From a virus, in IMG/VR virus record IMGVR_UViG_3300008952_000224, positions 1 through 29,024 of that record: a stretch of DNA of 29,024 bases, one strand, 5' to 3'. Both the position numbers and the translations under genes were made by a program. Each line of letters opens with the position of its first letter. Position 1 is the first letter of the stretch. Shown piece after piece: positions 15,143 to 21,702 of the stretch. A model generated the notes under the pieces. That model did not search any database and had not been told where the DNA came from. It saw nothing but the letters and a program-made list of their open reading frames with translations.

Positions 15143-15216
15143 AAGACTTTTACGAAGCCAAGATCGTGGTGCTGGAAAAGCAAGTTGCCCACTGGAAGGA
15201 GATAGCAAAGAGATGA
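15139..15216 (+). CDS. Possible 25-residue coiled-coil microprotein
   Basis: ATGA overlap at the start and a 4-base overlap with the next ATG. The product (MKDFYEAKIVVLEKQVAHWK and on) has a heptad-like helix. Short, but the coupling on both sides argues that it is translated. Confidence 0.35.
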   Translation: MKDFYEAKIVVLEKQVAHWKEIAKR

Positions 15217-15374
15217 GTACAGGTTTAAAGGTAGATAGGGAGAATGAAAGGCGTTGCCATGGCGGTGTGAACGAGTCGGAAAAGAAATCCCCAGAGCGGC
15301 GAAGGAGGCGTAAGCAGGAGCGCAAGCTCAAGGCTGAATTGAGAAAGAGAATGAAGCGCGAAGGGAAACTATGA
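15213..15374 (+). CDS. Small highly basic protein
   Basis: 53 residues with a long Arg/Lys-rich helix (SPERRRRRKQERKLKAELRK). It is coupled to both neighbours by ATGA overlaps. Probably nucleic-acid binding by charge; no family recognised. Confidence 0.5.
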   Translation: MSTGLKVDRENERRCHGGVNESEKKSPERRRRRKQERKLKAELRKRMKREGKL

Positions 15375-15547
15375 GCTTACTTAATCAAGCAGCCGTGCGG
15401 AAAGAAGCCATGGAAACGGCGAAGCGGTACAAGAAAGATGTGACGCAAGTTAGCCAACCTTGGGTCGATGAAGTCGAGCAGGATGTTCGCATGATGATTT
15501 TTAGGAAAGTCATGGCGCACAAGAAAGGCAAGACGCTGAAGCCATGA
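15371..15547 (+). CDS. Small unknown protein
   Basis: 58 residues, mainly helical, with a basic C-terminal tail (AHKKGKTLKP). ATGA overlaps on both sides keep it within the operon. No motif recognised. Confidence 0.5.
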   Translation: MSLLNQAAVRKEAMETAKRYKKDVTQVSQPWVDEVEQDVRMMIFRKVMAHKKGKTLKP

Positions 15548-16020
15548 AAGACCCCGAAGTAGCCGAGCGCGACCATACGCGCTTCATTGAGCATCTGGAC
15601 GCAAGCAATCCAACCGTGTTTCAGTGCGCCAAGTTCTTCTATGACAAAGGGATTCAAGTCGCCATTAGTCCCATGAGCAAGTCCAAGGGCTACAATGACC
15701 GGCTGGATCACACTGATGACGGGGATTTGTTCATTCAACAGAGAATAGAGGTCAAAGGACTGTCAGCAGACTTCACTAATGGCTCGGATTGGCCCTTTAG
15801 AGACGAGTTTATTGTCTGCGCGGCACATTCCTATGACCGAGCGAAGCCGAAGCCTTACGCGTACATGATTTTGAACCGTAACCGCACCCACGTTGCCATT
15901 GTTTACGGTAAAAGCCGCCCCCAGTGGACTACTAAACGCATCAAAGACGGACGCTATGAGGATATGACTCAAGAGTTCTATTTATGCCCCCTTGAACACG
16001 TTGATTTTAGACAATTATGA
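15544..16020 (+). CDS. PD-(D/E)XK nuclease-like phage protein
   Basis: 158 residues. The motif D61-L-F-I with E69-V-K71 (DDGDLFI...RIEVKG) has the Asp and ExK spacing of the PD-(D/E)XK fold. The rest is strand-rich, with a Tyr-rich region (RAKPKPYAYMILN). I recall close relatives as a conserved hypothetical family in phages and metagenomes, some annotated as endonuclease. The substrate is unknown; a structure-specific or nicking enzyme in replication would fit the operon. The start overlaps the previous gene by four bases. Confidence 0.65.
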   Translation: MKDPEVAERDHTRFIEHLDASNPTVFQCAKFFYDKGIQVAISPMSKSKGYNDRLDHTDDGDLFIQQRIEVKGLSADFTNGSDWPFRDEFIVCAAHSYDRAKPKPYAYMILNRNRTHVAIVYGKSRPQWTTKRIKDGRYEDMTQEFYLCPLEHVDFRQL

Positions 16021-16745
16021 AAGAAGACAAAGACCGATTATTTCAGTTTCCATTCTATCCGGCTGACTTCCTGGTAAGCACCATGCTAATGAAACCTGAC
16101 CAGCGCGGGGCATATATTACCTTGCTCTGCCATGCGTGGATTGAGGATGGTTTAGAGGATAATGAAGAGACTTTATGCGCCATGAGTGGACTCAAACCGG
16201 CGCGATTGAAAGAAGTTTTGAAGCGATTCGCACGCGATTCTGATGGAAAACTGCGTCAACCACGAATGGAAAAGGTTCGCGATGAGATTAAGGTGCTTCG
16301 GGACAAAAGGGCAAAAGCCGGTAGAAAAGGTGCAGAAGCTAAATGGCAATCGCATAGCAAAGCCACCGATTTGCCAATGGCAAAACGATGCGATTTGATG
16401 GCAAGTAAAACAAAACAAAGCAAAGCAAAACAAAGCCCCTCTATATCTCCCCAAATTAATCATGGCAAAGCCATGAGTACAGCCGACCGGATTGGCATGG
16501 AAAAGTCTCTTGTCCTCATCAGCGATGAAATCAAAACCATCCTGAACAAAGCCGGACGCAACGCGATGCAAGAAGTCATTAGCTGGGGTTCCCCCGATGA
16601 TCCCGAAACCCTGAAAGGCTTGCGAGCGCGAGAGCGCGAGATCAAACAACAGCTAATGGGCTTCTCCCCCCGCCAGCGCGAGGAACAGGTTCCTCAAGGC
16701 ATGGCAGAGCTTGCCAGCGAGTTAGCTGATGAGATGCGACTCTAG
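16017..16745 (+). CDS. DUF1376-like replication protein
   Basis: 242 residues. The N-terminus FQFPFYPADFLVSTMLMKPD, then GAYITLLCHAWIEDG, matches the DUF1376 family of phage proteins, which are usually found next to helicase loaders or act as replication initiator-like DNA binders. A Lys/Ala/Ser-rich linker (KTKQSKAKQS) and a helical C-terminal domain follow. It is the last gene of the plus-strand recombination and replication operon, and no helicase or primase follows in this window. Start by ATGA overlap. Confidence 0.7.
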   Translation: MKEDKDRLFQFPFYPADFLVSTMLMKPDQRGAYITLLCHAWIEDGLEDNEETLCAMSGLKPARLKEVLKRFARDSDGKLRQPRMEKVRDEIKVLRDKRAKAGRKGAEAKWQSHSKATDLPMAKRCDLMASKTKQSKAKQSPSISPQINHGKAMSTADRIGMEKSLVLISDEIKTILNKAGRNAMQEVISWGSPDDPETLKGLRAREREIKQQLMGFSPRQREEQVPQGMAELASELADEMRL

Positions 16746-16922
16746 GCATAGCTCTATTTGCCCTTCTTTGCCCTGCTCACGCCTTTTAAAGTGTCACTTG
16801 GTGATACAGTGGCGGGAGGGCAATTAGGATGCGTTAGAGGGGCGTTTAAGGGCTAAAGAGAAAGGGCCGACCGCTCGCGCAGTCGACCCGACTAGGATTC
16901 CCCCAGGAACGGGGGAAAGGGG
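16746..16922. terminator. Convergent operon end with perfect hairpin
   Basis: Non-coding gap between convergent operons. It holds TTCCCCC (16898-16904) and GGGGGAA (16911-16917), a perfect 7-base stem with a 6-base loop that could stop transcription from both sides although no T-run follows. It also carries copy 2 of the GTRTCAC element. Confidence 0.5.
16791..16807. promoter_or_regulatory. GTRTCAC element, copy 2 (full palindrome)
   Basis: GTGTCAC-TTG-GTGATAC, a 7-3-7 inverted repeat. Read on the other strand it is GTATCAC-CAA-GTGACAC, the same form as the copy at 26085-26101. It lies between the convergent operons. Confidence 0.55.
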
Positions 16923-17216
16923 TTAATCTTCATTCCATTCAGCCCAAATCTCTTTGGCTTCATCTTCAATGGCTTGCAATGCTTTCCAGAATTCGTCCAA
17001 TTCAAAGGGATATTTTAGATAATGAGGGGTGCAATCCGCGTCCGACCCTTCCACTATTGATCCCACGGCAATACCGTCCGGCTCACTTTGTATCCACGCT
17101 CCGCAATCTGTATATTTAAACGTGTTTTTTTCTACTTGGTGGAATTCGGTTTCACCAAATCCCCTTGCGTCCATAAATTCAGCAAGGTTATTAATTGTTT
17201 TTGTCTTGGTTTTCAT
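16923..17216 (-). CDS. Small acidic unknown protein
   Basis: 97 residues from ATG 17216, chosen because AAGGAG lies five bases upstream; a start at 17249 would add 11 basic residues. The C-terminus is acidic and Trp-rich (EAKEIWAEWNED). No family recognised. It is the last gene of the minus-strand operon and overlaps the gene before it by 26 bases. Confidence 0.55.
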   Translation of the reverse strand: MKTKTKTINNLAEFMDARGFGETEFHQVEKNTFKYTDCGAWIQSEPDGIAVGSIVEGSDADCTPHYLKYPFELDEFWKALQAIEDEAKEIWAEWNED

Positions 17217-17562
17217 AAGTCTCCTTCTCTGTATCTTCCTCCGGCTCAATCCAGCCTAATTCAATTGCTGCTTTTCGGACTTCTGTTAATTTTTCAATAG
17301 CTTGATGCCCGCGAGTTTCTTCTTTTTCAAGAAACTCTAAAGCCTCGCTTTTTGAGAGTTCTTCGTAGGTATGCAAGTCTCTGCCGATCCATTCTAGACG
17401 GTCTGCAAGGTCTGGGTTTGGTTCTTCTAATTCAAAAGCCGATATTTCCTCGACCCACGCAATGAATTCAGGTCGAGAACCGAACGCGAACGCTTGCGCT
17501 CGCCGTTGGTGCGGGACTTCCACAAATATAATGCCATCGTCAATTTCAGTCTTGGTTTTCAT
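17191..17562 (-). CDS. Acidic unknown protein
   Basis: 123 residues, Glu-rich, helical. No known domain. It shares the MKTKT opening with the next gene of the operon, which may mean an old duplication of the start region only. A short run of Glu and Thr precedes its end. Confidence 0.55.
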   Translation of the reverse strand: MKTKTEIDDGIIFVEVPHQRRAQAFAFGSRPEFIAWVEEISAFELEEPNPDLADRLEWIGRDLHTYEELSKSEALEFLEKEETRGHQAIEKLTEVRKAAIELGWIEPEEDTEKETYENQDKNN

Positions 17563-17602
17563 AAGGTTAATTTTACTGGGTTTTGGGTTTGGGTTAAAGG
17601 GG

Positions 17603-18160
17603 TTAATACAGTAATTCGCTTGCGTAGCCGCAAAAGTATTGACCGCGTACGCATCCGGCCATGTCTTGCCATGTCTGAAAATGGAATTGATCCGGAAATT
17701 TTCGGATATATTCCACGCGGTCTTTTACGTCGTAACAGTCCTTCCAAACGGTATCCGCCTCTTCACTTTCAAGTTCCGAAAAGTGTCCCTCATCAATCAC
17801 GGGGTAATCCTCCAAGGCGCAAGCAATTTCAGCCGCCGCTTCTAAATGCTTTGCCGCGTTTTTATGGATAGCTATCCATTCAATCCAGCCGCAAGCCCAG
17901 TGACCCTCTCGGACTATTGTCCAAGGCTCAACGTCGCCGCTATCATCTCCCCAAGCTAACTCGCCGCTATACTCTGGGGAAATTTCCTCCATAGCTTTGA
18001 CCGCGCAAGCGAAATTGCTACGCTCCAAAGCGTCGGAGTCTCTATTCTGACTGACAAAAACATAATGATTTTGCCATTCCGTGCCTCCCCAACTATCGGG
18101 CCGCGTCCATTTTTGGAGGTATCGCAAGGTGTTTTCTTCTAAATGTTCCAAAGGTTTCAT
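17603..18160 (-). CDS. Unknown Trp-rich acidic protein
   Basis: 185 residues with many Trp, Tyr and Cys (for example GHWACGWIEWIAIH). I recall similar hypothetical proteins in other phages but no function. No catalytic motif is visible. It lies within the minus-strand operon with a weak ribosome-binding site. Confidence 0.55.
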   Translation of the reverse strand: MKPLEHLEENTLRYLQKWTRPDSWGGTEWQNHYVFVSQNRDSDALERSNFACAVKAMEEISPEYSGELAWGDDSGDVEPWTIVREGHWACGWIEWIAIHKNAAKHLEAAAEIACALEDYPVIDEGHFSELESEEADTVWKDCYDVKDRVEYIRKFPDQFHFQTWQDMAGCVRGQYFCGYASELLY

Positions 18161-18164
18161 AATT

Positions 18165-18359
18165 CTAATAGGTTAAGTTTTGTTCCTGGTGGAATATCCT
18201 TTGCCCAGTGGGGCTTGTGATATGGTAAATCGCCCGTGTTCGGGGATCATAAGCGCAAAGCTCGCCCCGCCGGATTGAATAGCCGGTTTCTAGGCATCGG
18301 CTAATGAATCGCGCTTTGATTACGCGGGGGTCGGTTACTGTTTGAAAACGGGTAATCAT
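18165..18359 (-). CDS. Small basic unknown protein
   Basis: 64 residues from ATG 18359. A longer frame to 18503 would run through the upstream zinc-finger gene and is unlikely. Arg-rich, with PRVIKARFISRCLETGYSIR suggesting a helix and strands. It starts five bases after the preceding gene ends. No family recognised. Confidence 0.5.
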   Translation of the reverse strand: MITRFQTVTDPRVIKARFISRCLETGYSIRRGELCAYDPRTRAIYHITSPTGQRIFHQEQNLTY

Positions 18360-18364
18360 GGCTT

Positions 18365-18580
18365 TTAGTCTCCGTTGTATTGGTTTTGCAGTTGGTAAAA
18401 ATCCGTTTGCCTTGGGATTGATCCATAGTCGGCCAAGGTTAACGGGGAAAAATCCGCGTGCCTTGGCGTGCCAAGAATGCTTTGCAAGAAATCTTGGCGG
18501 CATTCTTTAGAGCATAGGGGCAAGCTCAATTTAGTGTTGCTTTTCGTTTGTTCCCCGCATTGTATACAATTGTGAATCAT
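18365..18580 (-). CDS. Small zinc-finger protein
   Basis: 71 residues. CIQCG near residue 5 and CSKEC near residue 23 form a treble-clef-like CxxC...CxxxC pair, as in small zinc-binding phage proteins. A Gln/Tyr-rich tail follows. It begins four bases after the Cys-rich 230-residue gene stops. Confidence 0.6.
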   Translation of the reverse strand: MIHNCIQCGEQTKSNTKLSLPLCSKECRQDFLQSILGTPRHADFSPLTLADYGSIPRQTDFYQLQNQYNGD

Positions 18581-18584
18581 GACT

Positions 18585-19277
18585 TTAACCTTTTGCTATT
18601 TCACCGGCTTTTCGTTTGCTTGCCCCATGAGCCGGAAAACCGACAATTGCGCTTCGTTGCTTCTGGCAAAGCTGGCAAGATTCACAACTTGCGTCTTTGC
18701 CATCAATAGTGGCTGGGCATTGGACAACCCTGCGCCCTTTTGGCGTTTCGGTGTTTCCCGTATGATCCACCGGCAAAACACAAACTACCGGCCCGATATT
18801 TAAATCTGCGAGCTTGTCAGCTTCGCGCAGATTGTTTGCCGACAAATTAACCGTGAAACCGGCTTTATTAGCTTTTTGAACTAATTGCCTATTCTTGGCG
18901 TTTTTCAATACTGGCTTGTGGGTATAGGTAAATCCACGTTTGCCAGCATTGGCCTTTGTCAATTGACGTAACAGATTGCCGTCAATGTTGTTGTCAAAAC
19001 CTGGTAAATCACCGGCTTGATTATGCCGCCAAAATTGTCCGTCTGGTAAACCGGCTATTTTGCCAAGAAACAAACGCCAGTTTTCCCCGCGTTGTCTTTT
19101 GGTTACCTTTAGCCAATGCATACCCAAAGGCCCACCATCAGCATAACAGCCATTTTTCTTGAATGGACAAGCTGATGGGCAAGACTCCGCGCTTGTCGTA
19201 GTAACGGGGATTTTCCCCGTTTTTCTATTTGATGAAACCAACGTCAAATGAACATTGGGGATTGTACGCTTTGCCAT
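18585..19277 (-). CDS. Conserved Cys-rich phage/plasmid protein (DUF7227-like)
   Basis: 230 residues. The N-terminal CPSACPFKKNGCYA and C-terminal CPAT, then CESCQLCQ and IVGFPAHG, are hallmarks of a family I know from phages and plasmids without an assigned function, and I tentatively equate it with DUF7227. Eight or so Cys residues could bind a metal or an Fe-S cluster. The first cluster recalls, but does not match, radical-SAM CxxxCxxC. Its translation start follows AAAACTAGGAT, the shared leader of this operon. The gap before it carries three hairpins. Function unknown. Confidence 0.6.
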   Translation of the reverse strand: MAKRTIPNVHLTLVSSNRKTGKIPVTTTSAESCPSACPFKKNGCYADGGPLGMHWLKVTKRQRGENWRLFLGKIAGLPDGQFWRHNQAGDLPGFDNNIDGNLLRQLTKANAGKRGFTYTHKPVLKNAKNRQLVQKANKAGFTVNLSANNLREADKLADLNIGPVVCVLPVDHTGNTETPKGRRVVQCPATIDGKDASCESCQLCQKQRSAIVGFPAHGASKRKAGEIAKG

Positions 19278-19280
19278 TTT

Positions 19281-19291
19281 ATCCTAGTTTT
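19281..19291 (-). promoter_or_regulatory. Shared AAAACTAGGAT leader (gene ending 18585)
   Basis: On the minus strand AAAACTAGGAT precedes the ATG by three bases. The same 11-mer stands before the genes starting at 19973, 20549 and 20751, and as AAGACTAGGAT before the gene starting at 21004. Its AGGA is the likely Shine-Dalgarno core, but the flanks are conserved as well. Confidence 0.6.
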
Positions 19292-19334
19292 CTCCTCCCT
19301 AGGGGCGTGCGCAAACACGTTTGCCGGTTGTTCT

Positions 19335-19424
19335 ATCCTAGTCAGTCCGGCTCCCTAGGGATTTCCTGACTAGGTTTTGTGTTAATCACACAAGGCAAAC
19401 ACCAGTGTTCCTGGTGCTTGCACA
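19335..19424. repeat. Cluster of three hairpins in an intercistronic gap
   Basis: CCTAGTCAG (19337-19345) and CTGACTAGG (19366-19374) are 9-base perfect arms. TTGTGT and ACACAA (19377-19393) form the next hairpin. GCAA-A-CACCAG and CTGGTG-C-TTGC (19395-19421) form a 10-pair stem with one mismatch. They fill the space between the clamp-like gene and the Cys-rich gene. They may protect or terminate part of the transcript. Confidence 0.5.
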
Positions 19425-19430
19425 ATGGGA

Positions 19431-19973
19431 TTAATCGCGGGTTGGCATTAAGATGCCTTTTCCGCCGGTTGTCTTTTCTTCAATGATGAGGGCGGCGCGT
19501 GGATCAATTTGACCAGTGGCCGGATTTGTTTCTATTTGCAATTTTACATTGTCATTAGGGCAACCTATGGCTTGCGCTAATTCATAAAGAAATTTTGCAT
19601 TAAAACTGATGGTTTGCCGTGGGTTATCATTAGGCGGGACAACTTGCCGCCAGTTAGGATATTTCAAGTCTGTCCTGATGGGGTAAATTTCCCCGTTTGG
19701 CATCATGGCCGCGCCATTTAAGCCAATGGTGCTTTCTTTTGCTTGCTTGGCTTGTTTCCTTGCCTCAATCAATGCCTTGGGGAACATTAGCTTTTGACCC
19801 TCTAACTGATCTTCGTCAGCTATCTCAACAGGAACAACAGCCATTCTCCGGCCATCAGTTGCAACGGCGTTTGCTTTCCCGTCTTTTGATTCAATCAAGA
19901 TTGATAGCAACGCTTCGCGGCTTTCATCTTTTGATACTACTTTCTCGAGTTTGCACGTTTTTGGTATTTTCAT
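19431..19973 (-). CDS. Beta-clamp (DnaN)-like protein, half length
   Basis: 180 residues, about half of a 366-residue DnaN. Signatures of the clamp fold are AVATDGRRMAVVP (about 37-49), YPNWRQVVP (about 105-113, compare the clamp's Y/F-P-x-Y/W...P) and a C-terminal GILMPTRD like the clamp's VMPMR ending. It could dimerise or trimerise into a ring, or form a clamp-decoy or loader-binding protein. No phage polymerase is present in the window, so it would have to serve the host polymerase or compete with the host clamp. Preceded by the shared leader. Confidence 0.7.
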   Translation of the reverse strand: MKIPKTCKLEKVVSKDESREALLSILIESKDGKANAVATDGRRMAVVPVEIADEDQLEGQKLMFPKALIEARKQAKQAKESTIGLNGAAMMPNGEIYPIRTDLKYPNWRQVVPPNDNPRQTISFNAKFLYELAQAIGCPNDNVKLQIETNPATGQIDPRAALIIEEKTTGGKGILMPTRD

Positions 19974-19979
19974 TGGTTT

Positions 19980-19990
19980 ATCCTAGTTTT
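19980..19990 (-). promoter_or_regulatory. Shared AAAACTAGGAT leader (clamp-like gene)
   Basis: Minus-strand AAAACTAGGAT six bases before the clamp-like ATG at 19973. Confidence 0.6.
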
Positions 19991-19999
19991 TATTGGTTA

Positions 20000-20185
20000 T
20001 TATTTGCAGTGATAGGTTGGGATTGAATCGGCGAGTAAATCCATTAGCTCTGGCTTATCATTAATATCATCAATTTCAATGTTTTGGGTTACGGTGATGA
20101 ATTGCCCGAAATCGCTTTTATAAGTGAAAGAAACGCTATATTCATCCTCTACAATGTGGGTGATTGAATTTATTTTAATATTCAT
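20000..20185 (-). CDS. Small unknown protein
   Basis: 61 residues, mostly predicted beta (INSITHIVEDEYSVSFTYKS). Its start follows the preceding stop by one base. No family recognised. Confidence 0.5.
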   Translation of the reverse strand: MNIKINSITHIVEDEYSVSFTYKSDFGQFITVTQNIEIDDINDKPELMDLLADSIPTYHCK

Positions 20186-20186
20186 A

Positions 20187-20549
20187 TTACGCCGCTAGTT
20201 GAATTAATAACGCGGCGCAGCTTGCTCCCTTTGCCAAGCTAATCCGGATCAAGCCTTGGCAGAATTCCACCGTTACTTGCTCGCCAATCTTGCCAACCTT
20301 TGACAAGTCAAGGTTGCCCGTCTGGTTTAAGTCAATCACCGGCAATTTGTTCCCGTGATTCATTACACCAGCAACCTTGCGTTTGCCGTCCTTGTTGGGC
20401 CGTATTTCAATCGTGGAGCCGGTTTGAGTGATTTCAATAGGTTGACCTATGGTAAATCCGCCGTCGATCATGGCGCGATTCCAAAGGCAGATTCTAGCAA
20501 TGTTTTTCTTGCTACCTATGTTTTGATTTTGTGTCTTGATGGTTTTCAT
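20187..20549 (-). CDS. AbrB/SymE-like small protein
   Basis: 120 residues from ATG 20549, directly after the shared leader; a start at 20573 would lie upstream of that leader. Core IARICLWNRAMIDGGFTIGQ, PIEITQTGSTIEIRPN resembles the swapped-hairpin AbrB or SymE fold (a GF...G...I...G..I.I pattern). The sequence then continues KLPVIDLNQTGNLD and VTVEFCQGLIRIS as a second such repeat. Such phage proteins may be DNA- or RNA-binding regulators. The assignment is by pattern only. Confidence 0.5.
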   Translation of the reverse strand: MKTIKTQNQNIGSKKNIARICLWNRAMIDGGFTIGQPIEITQTGSTIEIRPNKDGKRKVAGVMNHGNKLPVIDLNQTGNLDLSKVGKIGEQVTVEFCQGLIRISLAKGASCAALLIQLAA

Positions 20550-20550
20550 A

Positions 20551-20561
20551 ATCCTAGTTTT
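20551..20561 (-). promoter_or_regulatory. Shared AAAACTAGGAT leader
   Basis: Minus-strand AAAACTAGGAT two bases before ATG 20549. Confidence 0.6.
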
Positions 20562-20751
20562 AGAGTGTTTCAAATTCTGGCTTGTCTGCCGGTGCTGTTG
20601 GAAAGTCGATTGTGTTCAATGGCTCCAGCTTTAGACAAGCTGCGCCAATAGCGTTGGCGTCAATGTCTTGCGGTATTGCTTCCGCATCAATCGCCCGCTT
20701 TACAAACAGCCATAGTGCGTAGCGTTCGTTTACAGTGAGTGGTGTTTTCAT
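20560..20751 (-). CDS. Small unknown protein
   Basis: 63 residues, helical (NERYALWLFVKRAIDAEAIP). Its stop overlaps the leader of the next gene. No family recognised. Confidence 0.5.
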   Translation of the reverse strand: MKTPLTVNERYALWLFVKRAIDAEAIPQDIDANAIGAACLKLEPLNTIDFPTAPADKPEFETL

Positions 20752-20752
20752 A

Positions 20753-20763
20753 ATCCTAGTTTT
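20753..20763 (-). promoter_or_regulatory. Shared AAAACTAGGAT leader
   Basis: Minus-strand AAAACTAGGAT one base before ATG 20751. A partial copy (AAACTAGGA) lies at 20769-20777. Confidence 0.55.
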
Positions 20764-20770
20764 AATGGTC

Positions 20771-21004
20771 CTAGTTTGCTAAAACTTCATTGTCAAATTC
20801 ATCCATTACACGTTGCCATCCACAATCAATGTAGTATTCAGCGTCTTCAATCGGTAAGCATTCCAGCCAACCAATAATTCGCCAGCTTGCAACGTATGAT
20901 TCGCGCTGTCTCAATTCCAGATCATCAGAATGATCTGTTAGGTTATTTAGTATCCACGAGATTAAATGTTCCCTCTGGAATTCGGTGAGTATTATATTCT
21001 GCAT
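20771..21004 (-). CDS. Small acidic unknown protein
   Basis: 77 residues, Trp- and acid-rich (SWRIIGWLECLPIEDAEYYI). First gene of the minus-strand operon. AAGACTAGGAT stands before its ATG. No family recognised. Confidence 0.55.
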   Translation of the reverse strand: MQNIILTEFQREHLISWILNNLTDHSDDLELRQRESYVASWRIIGWLECLPIEDAEYYIDCGWQRVMDEFDNEVLAN

Positions 21005-21180
21005 AATCCTAGTCTTTCATTAACCGGCGGATTCATTCCGACCGGCTGAAATCAAAGTCTCATGGATTCCCTTTCCCGTCAATAATTATTTCGGCACAAT
21101 GTATCACGTTATTCACAATAGATTTGAATAAATGGCTCGCAATCCCAGTCCCTAGATACTAAAACACCTTACTTTTTATT
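21005..21180. promoter_or_regulatory. Divergent promoter region (minus operon / terminase)
   Basis: No gene. It holds the leader copy at 21006-21016, a hairpin CCGGCGGA/TCCG-A-CCGG (21024-21045) in the minus-strand leader, a minus-strand TTGACG hexamer near 21075, and copy 3 of the GTRTCAC element at 21098-21110. Both the minus operon and terS should start here. Confidence 0.5.
21098..21110 (+). promoter_or_regulatory. GTRTCAC element, copy 3 (before terS)
   Basis: AATGTATCACGTT, one base different from AATGTGTCACGTT at 23636-23648. It lies 71 bases before the terminase gene. Confidence 0.5.
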
Positions 21181-21636
21181 ATGGCTGTCAAAGTAGTCAA
21201 ACCAGTATCAAAGAAGCTCGCAAAGCCAAAGACGGGCCGGAAACCGGCTTGCATGAGCTTGACTGATGAGCAGTTAGCAGAGGCAAAACAGGCTTTAAGC
21301 GTGGGTTTTCCACAAACAAGAGTAGCCCAACTCCTGGGTATTTCAGATAGTGCATTCTCCAGAATGTTAAACAAGAACAAGGGGAAGAATGAGCTTGCTA
21401 CTACCCTTTCCCTTGCAAAGGAGAAGGGGAAAAAGAGATTGCTGGGTTTGGTGGACAAGCACGCTCAAAAGAACTGGCAAGCAGCAGCATGGCTGCTTGA
21501 ACGGTGCAACGGTTCAGAGTTCGCACAAAGAACCCAAACCGGCAATGCTAGTTCTGTCACCGTAAACCTGCAAAATGTACTGGCCGCGCAGTCTAAACGT
21601 CCGGCAGAATCGGGCAGCAAGCCAGTTGACGTGTAA
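21181..21636 (+). CDS. terS: Terminase small subunit-like protein
   Basis: 151 residues. It recognises the packaging site and hands phage DNA to the large subunit. A helix-turn-helix (VAQLLGISDSAFSRML, about 44-60) is followed by helices with AKEKGKKRLLGLVDKHAQ and the hallmark KNWQAAAWLLERCNGSEFAQR (about 96-116), which occurs in many small terminases. The N-terminus is Lys-rich. It lies directly upstream of terL. No strong ribosome-binding site is visible. HTH, signature and position agree. Confidence 0.8.
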   Translation: MAVKVVKPVSKKLAKPKTGRKPACMSLTDEQLAEAKQALSVGFPQTRVAQLLGISDSAFSRMLNKNKGKNELATTLSLAKEKGKKRLLGLVDKHAQKNWQAAAWLLERCNGSEFAQRTQTGNASSVTVNLQNVLAAQSKRPAESGSKPVDV

Positions 21637-21675
21637 GAATATGCCTGTAATTGTGGGTTATTCTGAAACAGTCTA

Positions 21676-21692
21676 CTAGTTTGGTAAACTAG
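21676..21692 (+). repeat. Hairpin just upstream of terL
   Basis: CTAGTTT-GGT-AAACTAG, a perfect 7-base stem with a 3-base loop ending 10 bases before the terL ATG. No Shine-Dalgarno sequence is visible between them, so it could affect terL initiation. Confidence 0.5.
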
Positions 21693-21702
21693 CTCCCTAA
21701 TC

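Noticed and set aside
15371-15547. Histone-like fold for the 58-residue protein
   Set aside because: A weak similarity in helix pattern only; no conserved residues support it.
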